Translations under genes and position numbers: made by a program
Assembly (NCBI RefSeq): GCF_002154725.1
Contig: NZ_MTAW01000038.1
Location: 1-64,000 of the forward strand
DNA from: Nostoc sp. 106C
GTDB taxonomy: Bacteria > Cyanobacteriota > Cyanobacteriia > Cyanobacteriales > Nostocaceae
DNA: 64,000 nucleotides
Reading direction: 5' to 3'
Notes under the pieces: generated by a model
The model's database searches: none
The model's input: the letters and a program-made list of their open reading frames with translations, nothing else
What the model was told of the DNA's origin: nothing
Part shown: positions 1 to 9,619 of the stretch, piece by piece
Position numbering within the stretch: position 1 is the stretch's first letter
Layout of the letters: each line of letters starts with the position of its first letter

Positions 1-828
1 GACTACAATTTTACGTCATTACGAGCGTTCGCTGAAAGCGTTCCCGCAGGGTAGCGAAGTAATCGCAAAGGCTTAGTTTTTCGTCACGAGTGCGTAAGTC
101 TTATAATTGTTCGGTTTTTTGTTTAATAATTATTTGTGAGCTTTGTTGTCAATGAATTTTCTGAACTGAACTTTATTGGCCTATGAGGGGAGCAAACCCT
201 CTCGTCACTAATAGATTTCCGTGTGAAAATCAAATTCTAAATATTTTTCCTGGTCGAAGATTCCCCAAAACCGCCCGCTGCCATATATTTCCAGTGGAAA
301 ATGGCTGCATTACCTGGTTAGTCTTTATGAATCTTTGACTGTTTCTTTACGCAAGCTTAACCTAAATTTATTGAAATGTTAACCAAAAGGCTGTTTACTA
401 AATAGTAATTCACTTTTTGCTGCAACATTTGGACCCCTCACATAGCCTAAAATTTGTAGGCATTGGGGGGATTCTTTGTTTTTTAAAGATGAGAATTTAA
501 AGTTGAGTAACAAAAAGACTCAGCTAATGCGCTTCTAAATTGAACATTTTTTCGTGAAGATAATTAATAAATCAGAGATTTTTACTCAGCATTACGTAAA
601 TAAATATGTCTCTTTAATTGCATAAAAAATAGTATTTAAATTAGACATAATTTTGTCATAGTTTTGCAATAGCTCTGTCAATAAGATGTGTGATGCTTAT
701 TTCAACTCTGGATGAGTAAATAGTATCAAGCTACAACAAACACCAGTGTTTACTAGTTAAGAATCATCAGGCAATAGCCCTGATTCAGATTACTGACATT
801 GCAATTTCTGTGTGGTGAAAAAAGAAAT
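1..828. other. Gene-free AT-rich spacer with repeat remnants
   Basis: No convincing reading frame is visible. The first 75 bases hold a palindromic remnant with a cgtcattacgagcg start and a gcgaagtaatcgc end. The same kind of sequence occurs inside the small element at 60646-60890. It is followed by a 69-base dispersed repeat (103-171). The rest, up to the start of the first gene, is AT-rich spacer in which I see nothing specific. Confidence 0.6.
103..171. repeat. 69-bp dispersed repeat, copy A
   Basis: This stretch matches 27910-27978 with only two differences over 69 bases (an a/g and a g/t change). In the second location it forms the right part of an inverted-repeat element ending in TTAACTGAACC. 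Here the end reads gaactgaactttattgg, which resembles the outer end of that element (ttaactgaactgtattg). It is therefore probably the right end of another copy whose left part lies outside the window. Confidence 0.75.
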
Positions 829-1218
829 ATGAATTGGAAATTACTCGCTGTGCTCCCAATGCTGACTCTAGCTACTGCTGTGCCAGCTTACTCTCAGACA
901 AATACTAAAACTCCAAATACTACTAACCCTACTCAAGTTACACAACCTAGTCAGCAAGGCAACACCACCAAAAAGCCTAATGCTACAAAAAAACCTGTTA
1001 CTACAGCAGCAACACAAACTACAATCCTTACATTAGGTAGCCAAGGACAATCAGTTAAAGTTGCTCAAGACTTTTTAAAGAAGCAGGGATTTTACACCGG
1101 AAATGTTAATGGTGTCTTTGATAAACAGACACGTTCAGCTGTGATGAAATTCCAGAAATCTAAAGGCTTAAGAGCAGATGGAATCGTTGGACGCCGGACT
1201 TTGGCTGCGATGAAGTAA
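829..1218 (+). CDS. Exported peptidoglycan-binding (PG_binding_1) protein
   Basis: A small secreted protein of 129 residues. An N-terminal signal peptide (MNWKLLAVLPMLTLATAVPA, then a likely cut after AYS) is followed by a Thr/Asn/Pro/Lys-rich low-complexity linker of about 45 residues. A single C-terminal peptidoglycan-binding domain of about 60 residues follows, with the family hallmarks LGSQGQSVKVAQDFLKKQG, GVFDKQTRSAVMKFQ and DGIVGRRTLAAM. The domain binds cell-wall murein; no catalytic domain is attached. I chose the ATG at 829 over an in-frame TTG at 799 because the signal peptide begins there and a purine-rich gaaaaaagaa precedes it. A strong terminator follows, so it is probably monocistronic. 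Confidence 0.85.
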   Translation: MNWKLLAVLPMLTLATAVPAYSQTNTKTPNTTNPTQVTQPSQQGNTTKKPNATKKPVTTAATQTTILTLGSQGQSVKVAQDFLKKQGFYTGNVNGVFDKQTRSAVMKFQKSKGLRADGIVGRRTLAAMK

Positions 1219-1249
1219 TAATAGCTAACTCAAGTGACACATCATTAGG

Positions 1250-1287
1250 GAGACTGGTTAACAAAACTACCAGTCTCTTTATTTTTC
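1250..1287 (+). terminator. Rho-independent terminator
   Basis: Perfect 9-bp stem GAGACTGGT / ACCAGTCTC (1250-1258 and 1269-1277) with a 10-base loop, followed by TTTATTTTT. It lies about 30 bases after the stop of the peptidoglycan-binding protein gene. Confidence 0.85.
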
Positions 1288-1407
1288 TTGTGATTTTAAG
1301 TATCAGAAATTTGGTTTTTTGCTTAATCTCAGACTTGACGGTAACCTTTAAAGCACGTCAAAATTAGTACAAAAGTTCCAGTGGATTAAAAGCTGGAGGT
1401 CTTAAAG

Positions 1408-2904
1408 ATGACTACTGCATTAAGTTGTCGTAATTACATCGACGGTCAATGGTTGAGTGCTTTAGGGGAAGCTACTTTAGAAAGTCGTAACCCTGCTGAT
1501 AAAAATGAAGTTGTTGCTACTTTCCCCCGTTCTGTAGCAGATGATGTGAATACAGCAGTAGCCGCAGCCCGCCAAGCCTACCAAAGTTGGCGAAAAGTTC
1601 CAGCCCCAGCCAGAGCAGAATATATTTTTCGCGTTGGGGAAATATTACTTAAATATAAAGAAGAACTCGCTCAGTTAATTAGTCGAGAGATGGGTAAACC
1701 CCTAACTGAAGCTAGAGGAGATGTTCAAGAAGGAATTGACTGTGCCTTTTACAGTGCTGGCGAAGGGCGGCGGCTATTTGGGCAAACTACACCCTCAGAA
1801 ATGCCCAATAAATTCGCGATGACAGTCAGAATGCCTATAGGGGTATGTGCTTTGATTACTCCTTGGAATTTCCCTGTGGCGATTCCTTGCTGGAAAGCTA
1901 TGCCAGCATTGGTATGTGGTAATACTGTGATTCTCAAGCCTGCTGAAGATACCCCCGCTTGTGCAACTAAGTTAATTGAAATTTTTGCCGAGGCTGGTTT
2001 ACCACCTGGAGTAATTAACCTGGTGCATGGTGTAGGTGAAGAAGCCGGGAAAGCTTTAGTTGAACATCCTGATGTTGATTTGGTGTCTTTTACTGGCTCT
2101 TCGGAAACAGGTGCATTTGTTGGTGCTACTTGCGGACGCACTCACAAGCGCGTTTGTTTGGAAATGGGTGGTAAAAATGCCCAAGTGGTAATGGAAGATG
2201 CAGACTTAGAACTGGCGTTAGATGGTGCTGTTTGGGGAGCCTTCGGTACAACCGGACAAAGATGTACAGCTACTAGTCGCCTAATTTTGCATCGCGATAT
2301 CAAAGAAAAATTTACTGCTATGCTTCATGAGCGTACCAGTAAGTTACGCTTGGGGGCTGGCACAGATCCTAATACGGAAATCGGGCCGTTAATCAATGAA
2401 TCGCAACTTCAGCGGGTAAATCATTATATGGAAATTGCCCGTGAGGAAGGGGCAAAGATTTTAATTGGTGGTGGAATTGCTAACGAGGAGCAATTGAAAA
2501 ATGGTCACTTCTTTCAACCAACGATTTTGGATGATGTAACTCCCGAAATGCGTGTGGCTCGTGAGGAGATATTTGGGCCAGTAGTGGCATTAATTGAGGT
2601 TAGTTCTTTTGATGAAGCGATCGCTATCCTCAACAACACCAATTATGGTCTTTCTTCCTCAGTTTACACCCGCGATATCAACCGGGCTTTTACTGCCATG
2701 CGCGACATTGAGGCGGGTATCACTTATATTAACGGCCCTACTATAGGTGCAGAAGTACACTTGCCTTTTGGTGGTGTGAAACATACTGGTAACGGTCATA
2801 GAGAAGCTGGGACTACTGCTTTAGATGTGTTCACTGAATGGAAAAGTGTTTATGTTGACTTTTCTGGAAGTTTACAACGCGCTCAGATAGATAATCGGGA
2901 GTGA
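1408..2904 (+). CDS. NAD(P)-dependent aldehyde dehydrogenase
   Basis: Full-length ALDH superfamily enzyme of 498 residues that oxidises an aldehyde to a carboxylate in the cytosol. Visible motifs are the coenzyme-binding region PWNFPVAIP and ILKPAEDTP, the FTGSSETG glycine motif, the general-base Glu252 in LEMGGKNAQ, the catalytic Cys286 in [10 protein letters not shown], and EEIFGPVV with the C-terminal [12 protein letters not shown] segment. The ATG at 1408 has a GGAGG ribosome site at 1395-1399. The substrate cannot be read from sequence; the GQRCTATSR context resembles semialdehyde dehydrogenases such as the alpha-ketoglutarate semialdehyde or ALDH7-like groups. The stop codon overlaps the first bases of a 62-bp tandem repeat array. 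Confidence 0.92.
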   Translation: MTTALSCRNYIDGQWLSALGEATLESRNPADKNEVVATFPRSVADDVNTAVAAARQAYQSWRKVPAPARAEYIFRVGEILLKYKEELAQLISREMGKPLTEARGDVQEGIDCAFYSAGEGRRLFGQTTPSEMPNKFAMTVRMPIGVCALITPWNFPVAIPCWKAMPALVCGNTVILKPAEDTPACATKLIEIFAEAGLPPGVINLVHGVGEEAGKALVEHPDVDLVSFTGSSETGAFVGATCGRTHKRVCLEMGGKNAQVVMEDADLELALDGAVWGAFGTTGQRCTATSRLILHRDIKEKFTAMLHERTSKLRLGAGTDPNTEIGPLINESQLQRVNHYMEIAREEGAKILIGGGIANEEQLKNGHFFQPTILDDVTPEMRVAREEIFGPVVALIEVSSFDEAIAILNNTNYGLSSSVYTRDINRAFTAMRDIEAGITYINGPTIGAEVHLPFGGVKHTGNGHREAGTTALDVFTEWKSVYVDFSGSLQRAQIDNRE

Positions 2905-3177
2905 AATGAACGGCGCATTTATAAGTTTTGTGGAACCAAAGTTAATTTGGTTCCACCATTTATAGAAAAGAATGGACTTTTCATAAGTTTTGTTTAACTA
3001 AAGTTAATTTGACATCAGCATTTATAGAAAAGAATGGAATTTTCATAAGTTTTGTTTAACCAAAGTTAATTTGGTATAAGCATTTATAGAAATGAACGGC
3101 GTTTTCATAAGTTTTGTCGAACCAAAGTTAATTTGATTCCAGCATTTATAGAAATGAATGGCGTATTTACAAGTTTG
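2903..3177. repeat. 62-bp tandem repeat array (about 4.4 copies)
   Basis: The recurring core ataagttttg starts at 2921, 2983, 3045, 3107 and, slightly changed, 3169, an exact spacing of 62 bases. Each unit reads roughly: gaaatgaa(c/t)ggcg, ttttcataagttttg, a variable aaccaaagttaattt palindrome, then gcatttata. In the first unit the palindrome is perfect (GGAACCAAA at 2932-2940, TTTGGTTCC at 2946-2954). In later units one arm has degenerated. The array begins at the stop codon of the aldehyde dehydrogenase and ends about 90 bases before the stop of the convergent TPR gene. Confidence 0.9.
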
Positions 3178-3268
3178 ACTGCATTTTTGGCAATAAACAC
3201 GAAGCTGTTCTTGTCACTCAGCGATGCCTAAGACAATAAAGTGGAGTTGATGATTGTGCGCTTCCTCT

Positions 3269-4111
3269 CTATTGTCCCAACTCTTTAATGTTGTTCATCA
3301 CTTGCTGGTACAAGTCCTTATTATCTTCGCCTTGAAAGATATCGGCGGCTTTTTGTAAATCTTTGAGTGCGCCTGGTTTATCTCCTTGGGCTGCACGAGC
3401 ATTACCTCGGTTATTGTAGGCAGGGCCAAAGTTAGGATTGATGCGAATAGCTTGATTGTAATCTGAGATTGCGCCTTGATTATCTCCTTTGGCGGCGCGG
3501 AGATTACCTCGGTTATTGTAGGCGATCGCATATCTGGTATCGAGGCGAATAGCTTGATTGAAATCTTCCAATGCTCTGTTTCTATCTCCCCCAGCGGCGT
3601 AAGCATTCCCTCGGTTATTGTAGGCTTCGGCATAGTTGGGAGCAAGGCGAATGGCTTCGTTATAATCTTCTAGCGCTCCTTTTTTATCTCCTTGGGAGGC
3701 GCGAGCATTAGCACGGCTATTATAAGCTTCCGCATCGTTAGGATTGAGCTTCAGTGCTTCGTTATAATCTGCGATCGCTGCTTGTTTGTTTCCGGCATCA
3801 AAGTGAGCTAGTCCCCGAGCTTTGTAGGCTGCGCCATATTGGGGATTGAGGCTTATTGCTTTATCATAAGATGCGATCGCAGCTTGCGAATTTCCTTTGG
3901 CGTGCTGATTTTGTCCTTGCAAATAGAATTCTACAGCCTTGGATGTTCTCGCTGGACGGCGGCTAGGAGGACTGACTCCAATTTCTGTTACTAATACATC
4001 GCTATTCTTACTACATGAAAGGCTGGTAATTGCACTCAATATAGTCATTAAACCTATAATTAATGCTCTACCTATTTTTGTCCACTCTTGCTCAAACAAT
4101 TGCAATTTCAT
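3269..4111 (-). CDS. TPR-repeat lipoprotein
   Basis: A 280-residue protein with a basic N-terminus, a hydrophobic segment (about residues 15-30) and a lipobox-like SLSC, suggesting a lipid-anchored exported protein. From about residue 60 there are six tandem 34-residue tetratricopeptide repeats. They carry the consensus A-YNNRG-A-A-GD---A--DYN-AI-LNP-Y. TPR arrays bind partner proteins; the partner here is unknown. The repeats are very similar to each other, suggesting recent internal duplication. It lies convergent to the aldehyde dehydrogenase. The last 40 residues (DLQKAADIF to the end) form a degenerate final repeat. Confidence 0.88.
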   Translation of the reverse strand: MKLQLFEQEWTKIGRALIIGLMTILSAITSLSCSKNSDVLVTEIGVSPPSRRPARTSKAVEFYLQGQNQHAKGNSQAAIASYDKAISLNPQYGAAYKARGLAHFDAGNKQAAIADYNEALKLNPNDAEAYNSRANARASQGDKKGALEDYNEAIRLAPNYAEAYNNRGNAYAAGGDRNRALEDFNQAIRLDTRYAIAYNNRGNLRAAKGDNQGAISDYNQAIRINPNFGPAYNNRGNARAAQGDKPGALKDLQKAADIFQGEDNKDLYQQVMNNIKELGQ

Positions 4112-4627
4112 AAGTTGTTTTAAACCGTCATTATACCTAGATAAAATTATTTTTTCGATTAATCATTTGACTGTAAGCTTATATGGCAATCCAAGCTGAT
4201 TTATGAAAATTATTTTTTTAGCGAACCGCCAAGGAAGAGAGAGAATATTCCACAAATCATTTAGGCTTGCTATATTATCTAGGTTTAATCAACGATTCTC
4301 TTGAGGATAAGATGTGAAGTGCGTAGATGTCACCATCATTTTTTGTAATAAAGAAACTACAGCAACACAGTATTAGACAGAGAGTGGCTTGTTCCAGGCT
4401 AGAGTGAAGTATAAAAACTGTTATCTCTCCTGATTTATCTGTTGAGTTTCTCTCTTTCTTCAAGTGATATTGTAAGCAGCAATACTCTATTTTTGCCGCC
4501 TTTAATTATACTTTTTAAAGTCTATCAAAATCATAATTTCATTGTTTTTACCAAAATCTTCATAAATATTAAGTTTTTTGCTGAAGGTCACTCAATACTG
4601 AACATTACGTGTATCTGTGTAAGTAAT
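4112..4627. other. Gene-free spacer
   Basis: AT-rich region between the TPR gene and the exonuclease gene. Short open frames exist on both strands (for example 4275-4463 minus and 4442-4654 plus). Neither has a ribosome site or recognisable composition, so I do not call them. No clear repeat or RNA is visible. Confidence 0.5.
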
Positions 4628-5548
4628 TTATTCACGCTCAATGTCACTTTCTGAGTTTTTGGGAGTCAACCGCCAAGCAGTAGTCTCATCAATCTCTACA
4701 GACAATTGTTCTAGGTTATTACCTAAATCTTTTTGGAGTTTCTGAGTCAGTGTGATGGGAAAATCTAGATTAATATCTTGGGTTTCTACTAGTCTGACTA
4801 GTTCAGCAAATGCTACTTTTACTGTTTTTCGTTCGTAACTAGTCAACTTGCAGTAAGATGTTTCAGATACATTCTGAGCCTGCATAGCTTTTTTAATTCG
4901 CTCTTGCAGATGCTCTAATTCCGAATTTAATAGTTGAGATTGCTGTTCAACTTGAGTATATCTTGCACCTAGTAATGCTAAATCTTCTGTTGTTGGATCG
5001 GGACTAATTTGCGATTGTAATTCTAATAATTTTAAATGCACTTGCGCAAGATATATACAGTCTAGGTAAGCATACTCAATTTGTTCTTCAGTTAAGGGTC
5101 GCTTTCCCCAATCACTATTTTGCTCTTGTTTATCAATATTATTAAAGTTACAAAGTACTGTTGCTAAAGTCTTGAGTTGATAGTTAGGTAAGGGCAAGAG
5201 ATAGTAGGGTATTTTTTTAGATATTTCTAACGTACAAGTAACATTTTTAGCTTGCTTGTTACCAAGAAGTTTTAAATCATAACTGGCATTATGAAAAACT
5301 TTCTCAATATCAGGATTCAGCATTATTTTTTCAATAAATTCTTTGATGATATCAGGTTGATCTAACACATCCAAAAGGTAGACGCGATCGCCACTCATAT
5401 CATGGGGGTCATTTAATACTTGAATCAGCGATAATCTGGGATTACGACTTTTATAATCAGCTACTTCGGTATCTATCCACAAAGTTTGAGCTTTCGTATA
5501 TTTAGCGATAATTGCATGAATTTTACTGACATCATTCAAGTATGGCAT
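4628..5548 (-). CDS. Ribonuclease D-like 3'-5' exonuclease
   Basis: A 306-residue protein with a complete DEDDy 3'-5' exonuclease domain in the first about 180 residues. The motifs are WIDTEV (Asp and Glu of motif I), VFHNASYDLKLL (motif II), and YAYLDCIYL (Tyr and Asp of motif III). RNase D enzymes trim 3' ends of tRNA and other small RNAs. The C-terminal 120 residues are charged and coiled-coil-like and do not obviously contain the HRDC domains of E. coli RNase D, so the substrate could differ. The start at 5548 is preceded by a weak GAGAAAG. The next gene on the same strand is the broken PaiB-like gene. Confidence 0.85.
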   Translation of the reverse strand: MPYLNDVSKIHAIIAKYTKAQTLWIDTEVADYKSRNPRLSLIQVLNDPHDMSGDRVYLLDVLDQPDIIKEFIEKIMLNPDIEKVFHNASYDLKLLGNKQAKNVTCTLEISKKIPYYLLPLPNYQLKTLATVLCNFNNIDKQEQNSDWGKRPLTEEQIEYAYLDCIYLAQVHLKLLELQSQISPDPTTEDLALLGARYTQVEQQSQLLNSELEHLQERIKKAMQAQNVSETSYCKLTSYERKTVKVAFAELVRLVETQDINLDFPITLTQKLQKDLGNNLEQLSVEIDETTAWRLTPKNSESDIERE

Positions 5549-5623
5549 TGGCTAATCTTTCTCGCAGCAAAAGGGATCAATATTTTTCAGATAAACCCAG
5601 ATAGAGTTAAAACATCAACATCA

Positions 5624-6249
5624 TTAACTAATTTCTAAATTCTCTTGCATTGCTGCACCTATAGCTTGAGCCTCAGGGTCTATACTTTCAAGCAAGGCAT
5701 GAGCAACATTATATTGGTCTGTGTGACTGCGGTTTTGGCTGAGTTTATATTTTCCTTCCAGTCGTGTAGCTGTCATCTCAAAACCAACGATACCGTTCAT
5801 CATTCCCTGACGAAATTTATCAGATAAGCTTTGCCACTGCGATTTGTAATCAGAACCATAGGTAGCAATCATTTCATCGATCATCTTGTCCATCAATTCT
5901 GGTGAGTCCTGAGAGTAATAATTTGAGGTATACCATAGGCATGAACAGCAATATAATTCCAAGTCGGTACACTCTCGCGCTGTTCATATAAAGATGGTGA
6001 AATGTAGGCATGAGGCCCGGTGAATATAGCAAGGGATTCACTCTGCTCAAAGACTTGCCACTGGGGATTTTGTTTGGCAAGATGACCTGTTAGCTTCACA
6101 ACGTTGTTTTGCACAGTGACGACGAGTGGAACATGGGAAGCAACAGGAATATTATTTTGCAACGATACCAGTGTGGCAAAACTATTGGCACGCATGAAAG
6201 CGACTAGTTTCTCAATGTCTTCTTCGCGAAAGGCATTTGGAATGTACAT
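5624..6249 (-). pseudogene. PaiB-like FMN-binding protein, frameshifted
   Basis: Two overlapping minus-strand frames together give one full-length protein of about 205 residues. Residues 1-112 come from 6249 down to about 5912 and include MYIPNAFREEDIEKLVAFMR, GHLAKQNPQWQVF, FTGPHAYISPSLY and VPTWNYIAVHAYG. The rest, from about 5915 to 5624, has DSPELMDKMIDEM and the diagnostic IVGFEMTATRLEGKYKLSQNRS. This is the PaiB/FMN-binding split-barrel family (putative negative regulators and flavin-binding enzymes). The frames meet at the ATT ACT CTC AGG sequence near 5905-5915. Adding one base there restores GIPQII-T-x-QDSPELMDK, so a single-base deletion (or a sequencing error) has broken the gene. 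Confidence 0.85.
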
Positions 6250-6419
6250 GATACTGAAATCTTGCTCTCAGTCTTCAAAATTATCAGACTTTTACCATTG
6301 TGAGCGATCGCAGATCATTCTTGCAGGCATAAAGTTTTATCTCTCAAGCTGGATAAGCAAAGCTCTAGGTTTAGTCATTCTATAAGTGAAACAAGCGCAA
6401 GTTTTCTACTACCCCATCC

Positions 6420-7265
6420 ATGCGTTACTTTGTATTAGCTACCGATTACGATGGCACTCTAGCCACAGATGGTCATGTAAATGAGAAGACTTTAGCAGCG
6501 ATGGAACGCTTTCGGGCTTCCAGGAAAAAGCTAATCTTAGTTACAGGTAGGGAATTAGATGATTTGCAGCGCGTTTTTCAACGCATCGATTTATTTTGCG
6601 ATCGCGCACTGGTCGTCCTCATTGGATAGTTGTAGATGAAGCACATCATCTCATCCCTGCATCCTGGCACGCCGCTTCTGTGACATTACCCCAAAAACTC
6701 AAGGGGATGATGTTAATTACAGTCCATCCCGATCAAGTTGCAACCGCAGGCTTATCATTGGTAGATACAATCCTCAGCGTAGGTAAATCACCAGAACAGA
6801 ACATCAAAGCATTCGCAACTCACATCCCAAACTTTAGAACCAGGGGAAGCACTAGCCTGGTTTAGCGAAGAAGATTTAGAACCATTCCGCTTTCAGATTA
6901 CCCCAGGACGTACCGAACGCCGCCGTCATTTTGCAAATATGCACAAGGTGAATTAGAAGAAGATAAAAGCTTTTACTTTTGCGGGCCACAAGCAAAGTTA
7001 AATCTCCGCGCCCAAAAATTGATTTTGTTCACGCAAATTGCTGAGGGTGTCGATGAAGAAACTTGGTTATTTCATCTGCAACGAGGAGATTATTCACGTT
7101 GGTTTAGAGAGGCGATTAAGGATGAATCCTTGGCAGAAGAAGTAGAGAAAATAGAAAAAAAAAAGCGATGTCTACGACGGGCTACGCTTACACACATCCG
7201 CTAGTGAAAGTCGCGATGCAATTAAAGCTGCGATTGAACAACGTTATACTTTACCTGCTAAATAG
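6420..7265 (+). pseudogene. HAD hydrolase / HerA-like ATPase fusion, heavily deleted
   Basis: Remnant of a cyanobacterial HAD-IIB phosphatase joined to an ATPase domain. The first part (6420 to about 6600) keeps the HAD motif I DYDGTLATDG and VTGRELDDLQ. It then jumps, inside a HIP1 octamer at 6598-6605, into another frame coding the Walker B-like IVVDEAHHLIP of the ATPase part. The phosphatase core motifs II-IV and the P-loop are missing, so more than a kilobase is probably lost. Downstream there are two more shifts: near 6830 (reading QTLEPGEALAWFSEEDLEPF) and near 6935, where one A is lost in gcaaatatgcac (restoring FAKYAQGELEEDK). A short repeat (about 7165-7200) is inserted before the last codons SRDAIKAAIEQRYTLPAK. 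Confidence 0.85.
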
Positions 7266-7346
7266 CCGCCATTAACTGTGTACACCAGGCAGATCTCAAA
7301 GCTACTATCTTAACGTTCTTGTACTAGTCAACACGAACACGGAAAA

Positions 7347-7380
7347 TAAATTCCATTACCTCTATTTGAGAAGGTAATGG
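7347..7380 (-). terminator. Terminator-like hairpin after the PEP-CTERM gene
   Basis: Perfect 9-bp arms CCATTACCT (7353-7361) and AGGTAATGG (7372-7380). On the minus strand the hairpin is followed by a T-rich run (AATTTATTTTCC). It sits 39 bases past the stop of the minus-strand PEP-CTERM gene. Confidence 0.65.
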
Positions 7381-7418
7381 AGATCTAAAAGGTATGCTAT
7401 TAACTAGAAAAACCGGAA

Positions 7419-8243
7419 TTAACCAACGTTTTCAGCTGTGGACTGAAGCTTTTTGCTATACTTTTTCCTCATCAAGCTACCAAACCCAAGAGCGACTCCT
7501 GATCCAAGAATGGTAAGTGGTTCGGGAACAGAGGACGGAGATACAGGACTGGCAACATAACTTAAAATGTTGGCACGCAAAATGGTAGCTTCTGGCTGTG
7601 GTGAATGAAAGTTCGGCGTTGTCAATCCACCAAACAAAGCGCGTCCTGAACCGTAGTTTAATTCAGCTAAAACAGAGCCTGCTGTACCATCAATTATGGA
7701 CTTTAATCCTGAACCACTTACGGTATCGTGAGCGAAATAATTTCCCGAAAAGGATGTTCCTGTGACTCCGTTTGGGCCAGAAAAAATGGGGTGGCTGGGA
7801 TTGACTGCTGTTCCAGTATAACTAGCAGTATCATAAAAATTGTTATGCAGGTTCACACCAAAACCCAAATCTAGATCGCCAAAACCGTTATTTCTGGCAG
7901 CATTCAATAAGAGCTTACCGCCATTACTTACCCATGTTTGCAGGGTTGTGCGATTATTGTCGATAAACGTTCTGAAACTATCTCCATTACTATCGCTACC
8001 TTCAATGAATAGTACATGATACGCTCCTGGGTTAAAAATTGTTGGCAATGCACTGACAAAATCTAATTTATCCCAATTACTGGCACCAAAAGCAGTATTT
8101 AACGCAGCATCATTGGTAGTGTTACCCCAAGGCTCAGAAGCTGTGATATATCCTACACTAGCAGCAAAAGCACTGTTAACTGTGCCTACAATACTCAACA
8201 CTATTCCAGCGCTAACAACAGAAAGCTTTTTGATACCTAACAT
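7419..8243 (-). CDS. PEP-CTERM sorted exported protein
   Basis: A 274-residue secreted protein. The signal peptide covers about residues 1-28 (KKLSVVSAGIVLSIVG, cut near AFAA). The mature domain contains YHVLFIEGSDSNGDS and WVSNGGKLLLNAARNNG, which look like the class I glutamine-amidotransferase-like fold seen in ThuA and DUF4350-type proteins, although no catalytic triad is evident. The C-terminus has the PEP-CTERM signal SVPEPLTILGSG, a hydrophobic stretch and the basic end MRKKYSKK. Such proteins are normally handled by an exosortase and tied to envelope or extracellular polysaccharide. No exosortase gene is in the window. It is flanked by decayed genes on both sides. Confidence 0.85.
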   Translation of the reverse strand: MLGIKKLSVVSAGIVLSIVGTVNSAFAASVGYITASEPWGNTTNDAALNTAFGASNWDKLDFVSALPTIFNPGAYHVLFIEGSDSNGDSFRTFIDNNRTTLQTWVSNGGKLLLNAARNNGFGDLDLGFGVNLHNNFYDTASYTGTAVNPSHPIFSGPNGVTGTSFSGNYFAHDTVSGSGLKSIIDGTAGSVLAELNYGSGRALFGGLTTPNFHSPQPEATILRANILSYVASPVSPSSVPEPLTILGSGVALGFGSLMRKKYSKKLQSTAENVG

Positions 8244-8662
8244 TCAATTCATTCCTTAAAATTTGGTTCGTAGTTGAAGACAAATAAGCTACACAAGAAG
8301 AATTAGAACAGTATTTTTACAACACTAAGCTGTTGCTCAATTTACCAAGAAGAAGTTGGACAGCCAAAGCATTTTTTCTTTTAGCAGCAAATATGTTTCA
8401 GTAATTATCCTGCTTGAGTAACCTATTTAATCTATTTTTTATACAGCATTTTTTTAGCTATTTATAGATTTGCTAGATTCTTTATAGAAGATTAATAAAT
8501 GCCCTATTGATTTTAAAGATAATATATTGTCTTTCAGTACTTATACTACAATTGCTAAATAAAATAAGTAAAATATAATACTTTAATATCTATGTATATT
8601 ATTAAATCACGGAAAAACCCTTACCTTAACAAAGCATGAAAATTAATACCCCATGCCATATT
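8244..8662. other. AT-rich promoter-side spacer
   Basis: About 420 bases of very AT-rich sequence upstream of the PEP-CTERM gene. No reading frame, hairpin or repeat that I can support. Confidence 0.5.
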
Positions 8663-8923
8663 TCAAGCTCTGTGAGAGGCTTGGGAAGAAAAGCCAAGAC
8701 AAAATTTAAAGACAAAATTTACCTGAAATAGGCGATCGCATTGAGAGCAAACCTCTTGAATCAGCCGAGTAGCATCTTCTGGATTAGTCCAAGTCAAAGC
8801 CAACGCACCCATCACACCTGCATTAGAAACCGCCGCTGCTAACTCTGGCCCTGCAAGACTATCTGTCGGTGCTTGGAAGATGGGATAATCTAGTCCTAAT
8901 TGGCGAGAAAATTCCGACTTCAT
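8663..8923 (-). pseudogene. N-terminal fragment of a nitronate monooxygenase
   Basis: Only 86 residues remain of a family that is normally about 310-380 residues long. The start is typical: LGLDYPIFQAPTDSLAGPELAAAVSNAGVMGALAL, the FMN-binding TIM-barrel entry of 2-nitropropane dioxygenase/NMO enzymes. After FQVNFV the frame shows a 12-bp tandem duplication (AAATTTTGTCTT twice, near 8699-8722), so VFKFCL follows instead of the expected LAFPP. It stops shortly after. No downstream remainder of the barrel is visible. It cannot bind FMN or catalyse. Confidence 0.8.
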
Positions 8924-8951
8924 AGCTTTAGATAGTTACCACAGCCTAAAA

Positions 8952-9494
8952 TCATGCCATAAGTCTCGCGACTGATACCTGAATATCTGAAAATGCCAAT
9001 GGTATAATTGTGCCTTTCCCAATGGTTTCTTCTGAAGTGTACTCACCATTTTGGGGATATCGAAACACAATTATCTGCTTGCTAGACAAATTTAAAACCC
9101 AATATTCCTGAATATTAGCTGTTGCATAAATAGACGCTTTCAGTTCCAAGTCTTTCTACAAACTAGTCTTAGCAACTTCCACAATCCAAAAGATATCCTC
9201 AGGCTGGGGATGACGATGATTGTAAGCAGACTCCGGTAATCGAACAATAGCAATGTCTGGTTCTGGTTCAGAGTTAGATAGAGTGATTGGCCCGTTGAAA
9301 CGAACATCGGCTTTATCTATCAATAACTCTTCTAGGTATTTCGCCCCGCGTTTTGCAGTACTGTAATGGATTGGTGATTCTGGACTCATTTCTACAATTT
9401 CACCCGCTAGTAATTCCACACGGCGATCGCGCAGAATCCCTGCTTGGATCATCTGATGATAGTCATGCACAGACCATTTAGCTAGCGTCTTCAT
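8952..9494 (-). pseudogene. Uma2-family (DUF820) nuclease-like gene with in-frame amber stop
   Basis: A single frame runs from MKTLAKWSVHDYHQMIQAGI through a TAG codon at about 9156-9158 and on to LVSVARLMA-type residues at the end. Uma2 hallmarks are visible: LLAGEIVEMSPESPIH, a PEPDIAIVR motif (PD...E/D-xK-like core), EDIFWIVEVAKTSL, then after the stop KDLELKASIYATANIQEYWVLNL. The normal length is about 190 residues, and both halves together match this. The stop replaces one residue between VAKTSL and KDLEL. Uma2 proteins are greatly expanded in Nostocales, with restriction-endonuclease-like folds and unknown roles. A GTG at 9578 is an alternative start. Confidence 0.8.
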
Positions 9495-9619
9495 TGCAGA
9501 ATCACACTTGATTTTCAGACCTGAGTCAATTTTATCTTCTCTTAATTGATGCTCTAAATAATGGTTCTGGTGCCGCACATTGTTAGCGATCGCCTACTTT
9601 ATTCGACAATCTGGCAAAA

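Noticed and set aside
2932-2954. GGAACCAAA/TTTGGTTCC as a terminator
   Set aside because: A clear dyad but no T tract and it is repeated within a tandem array, so it is treated as part of the repeat rather than a terminator.
4275-4463. 62-codon minus-strand frame
   Set aside because: No ribosome site, unusual composition and overlap with another weak frame; no recognisable family.
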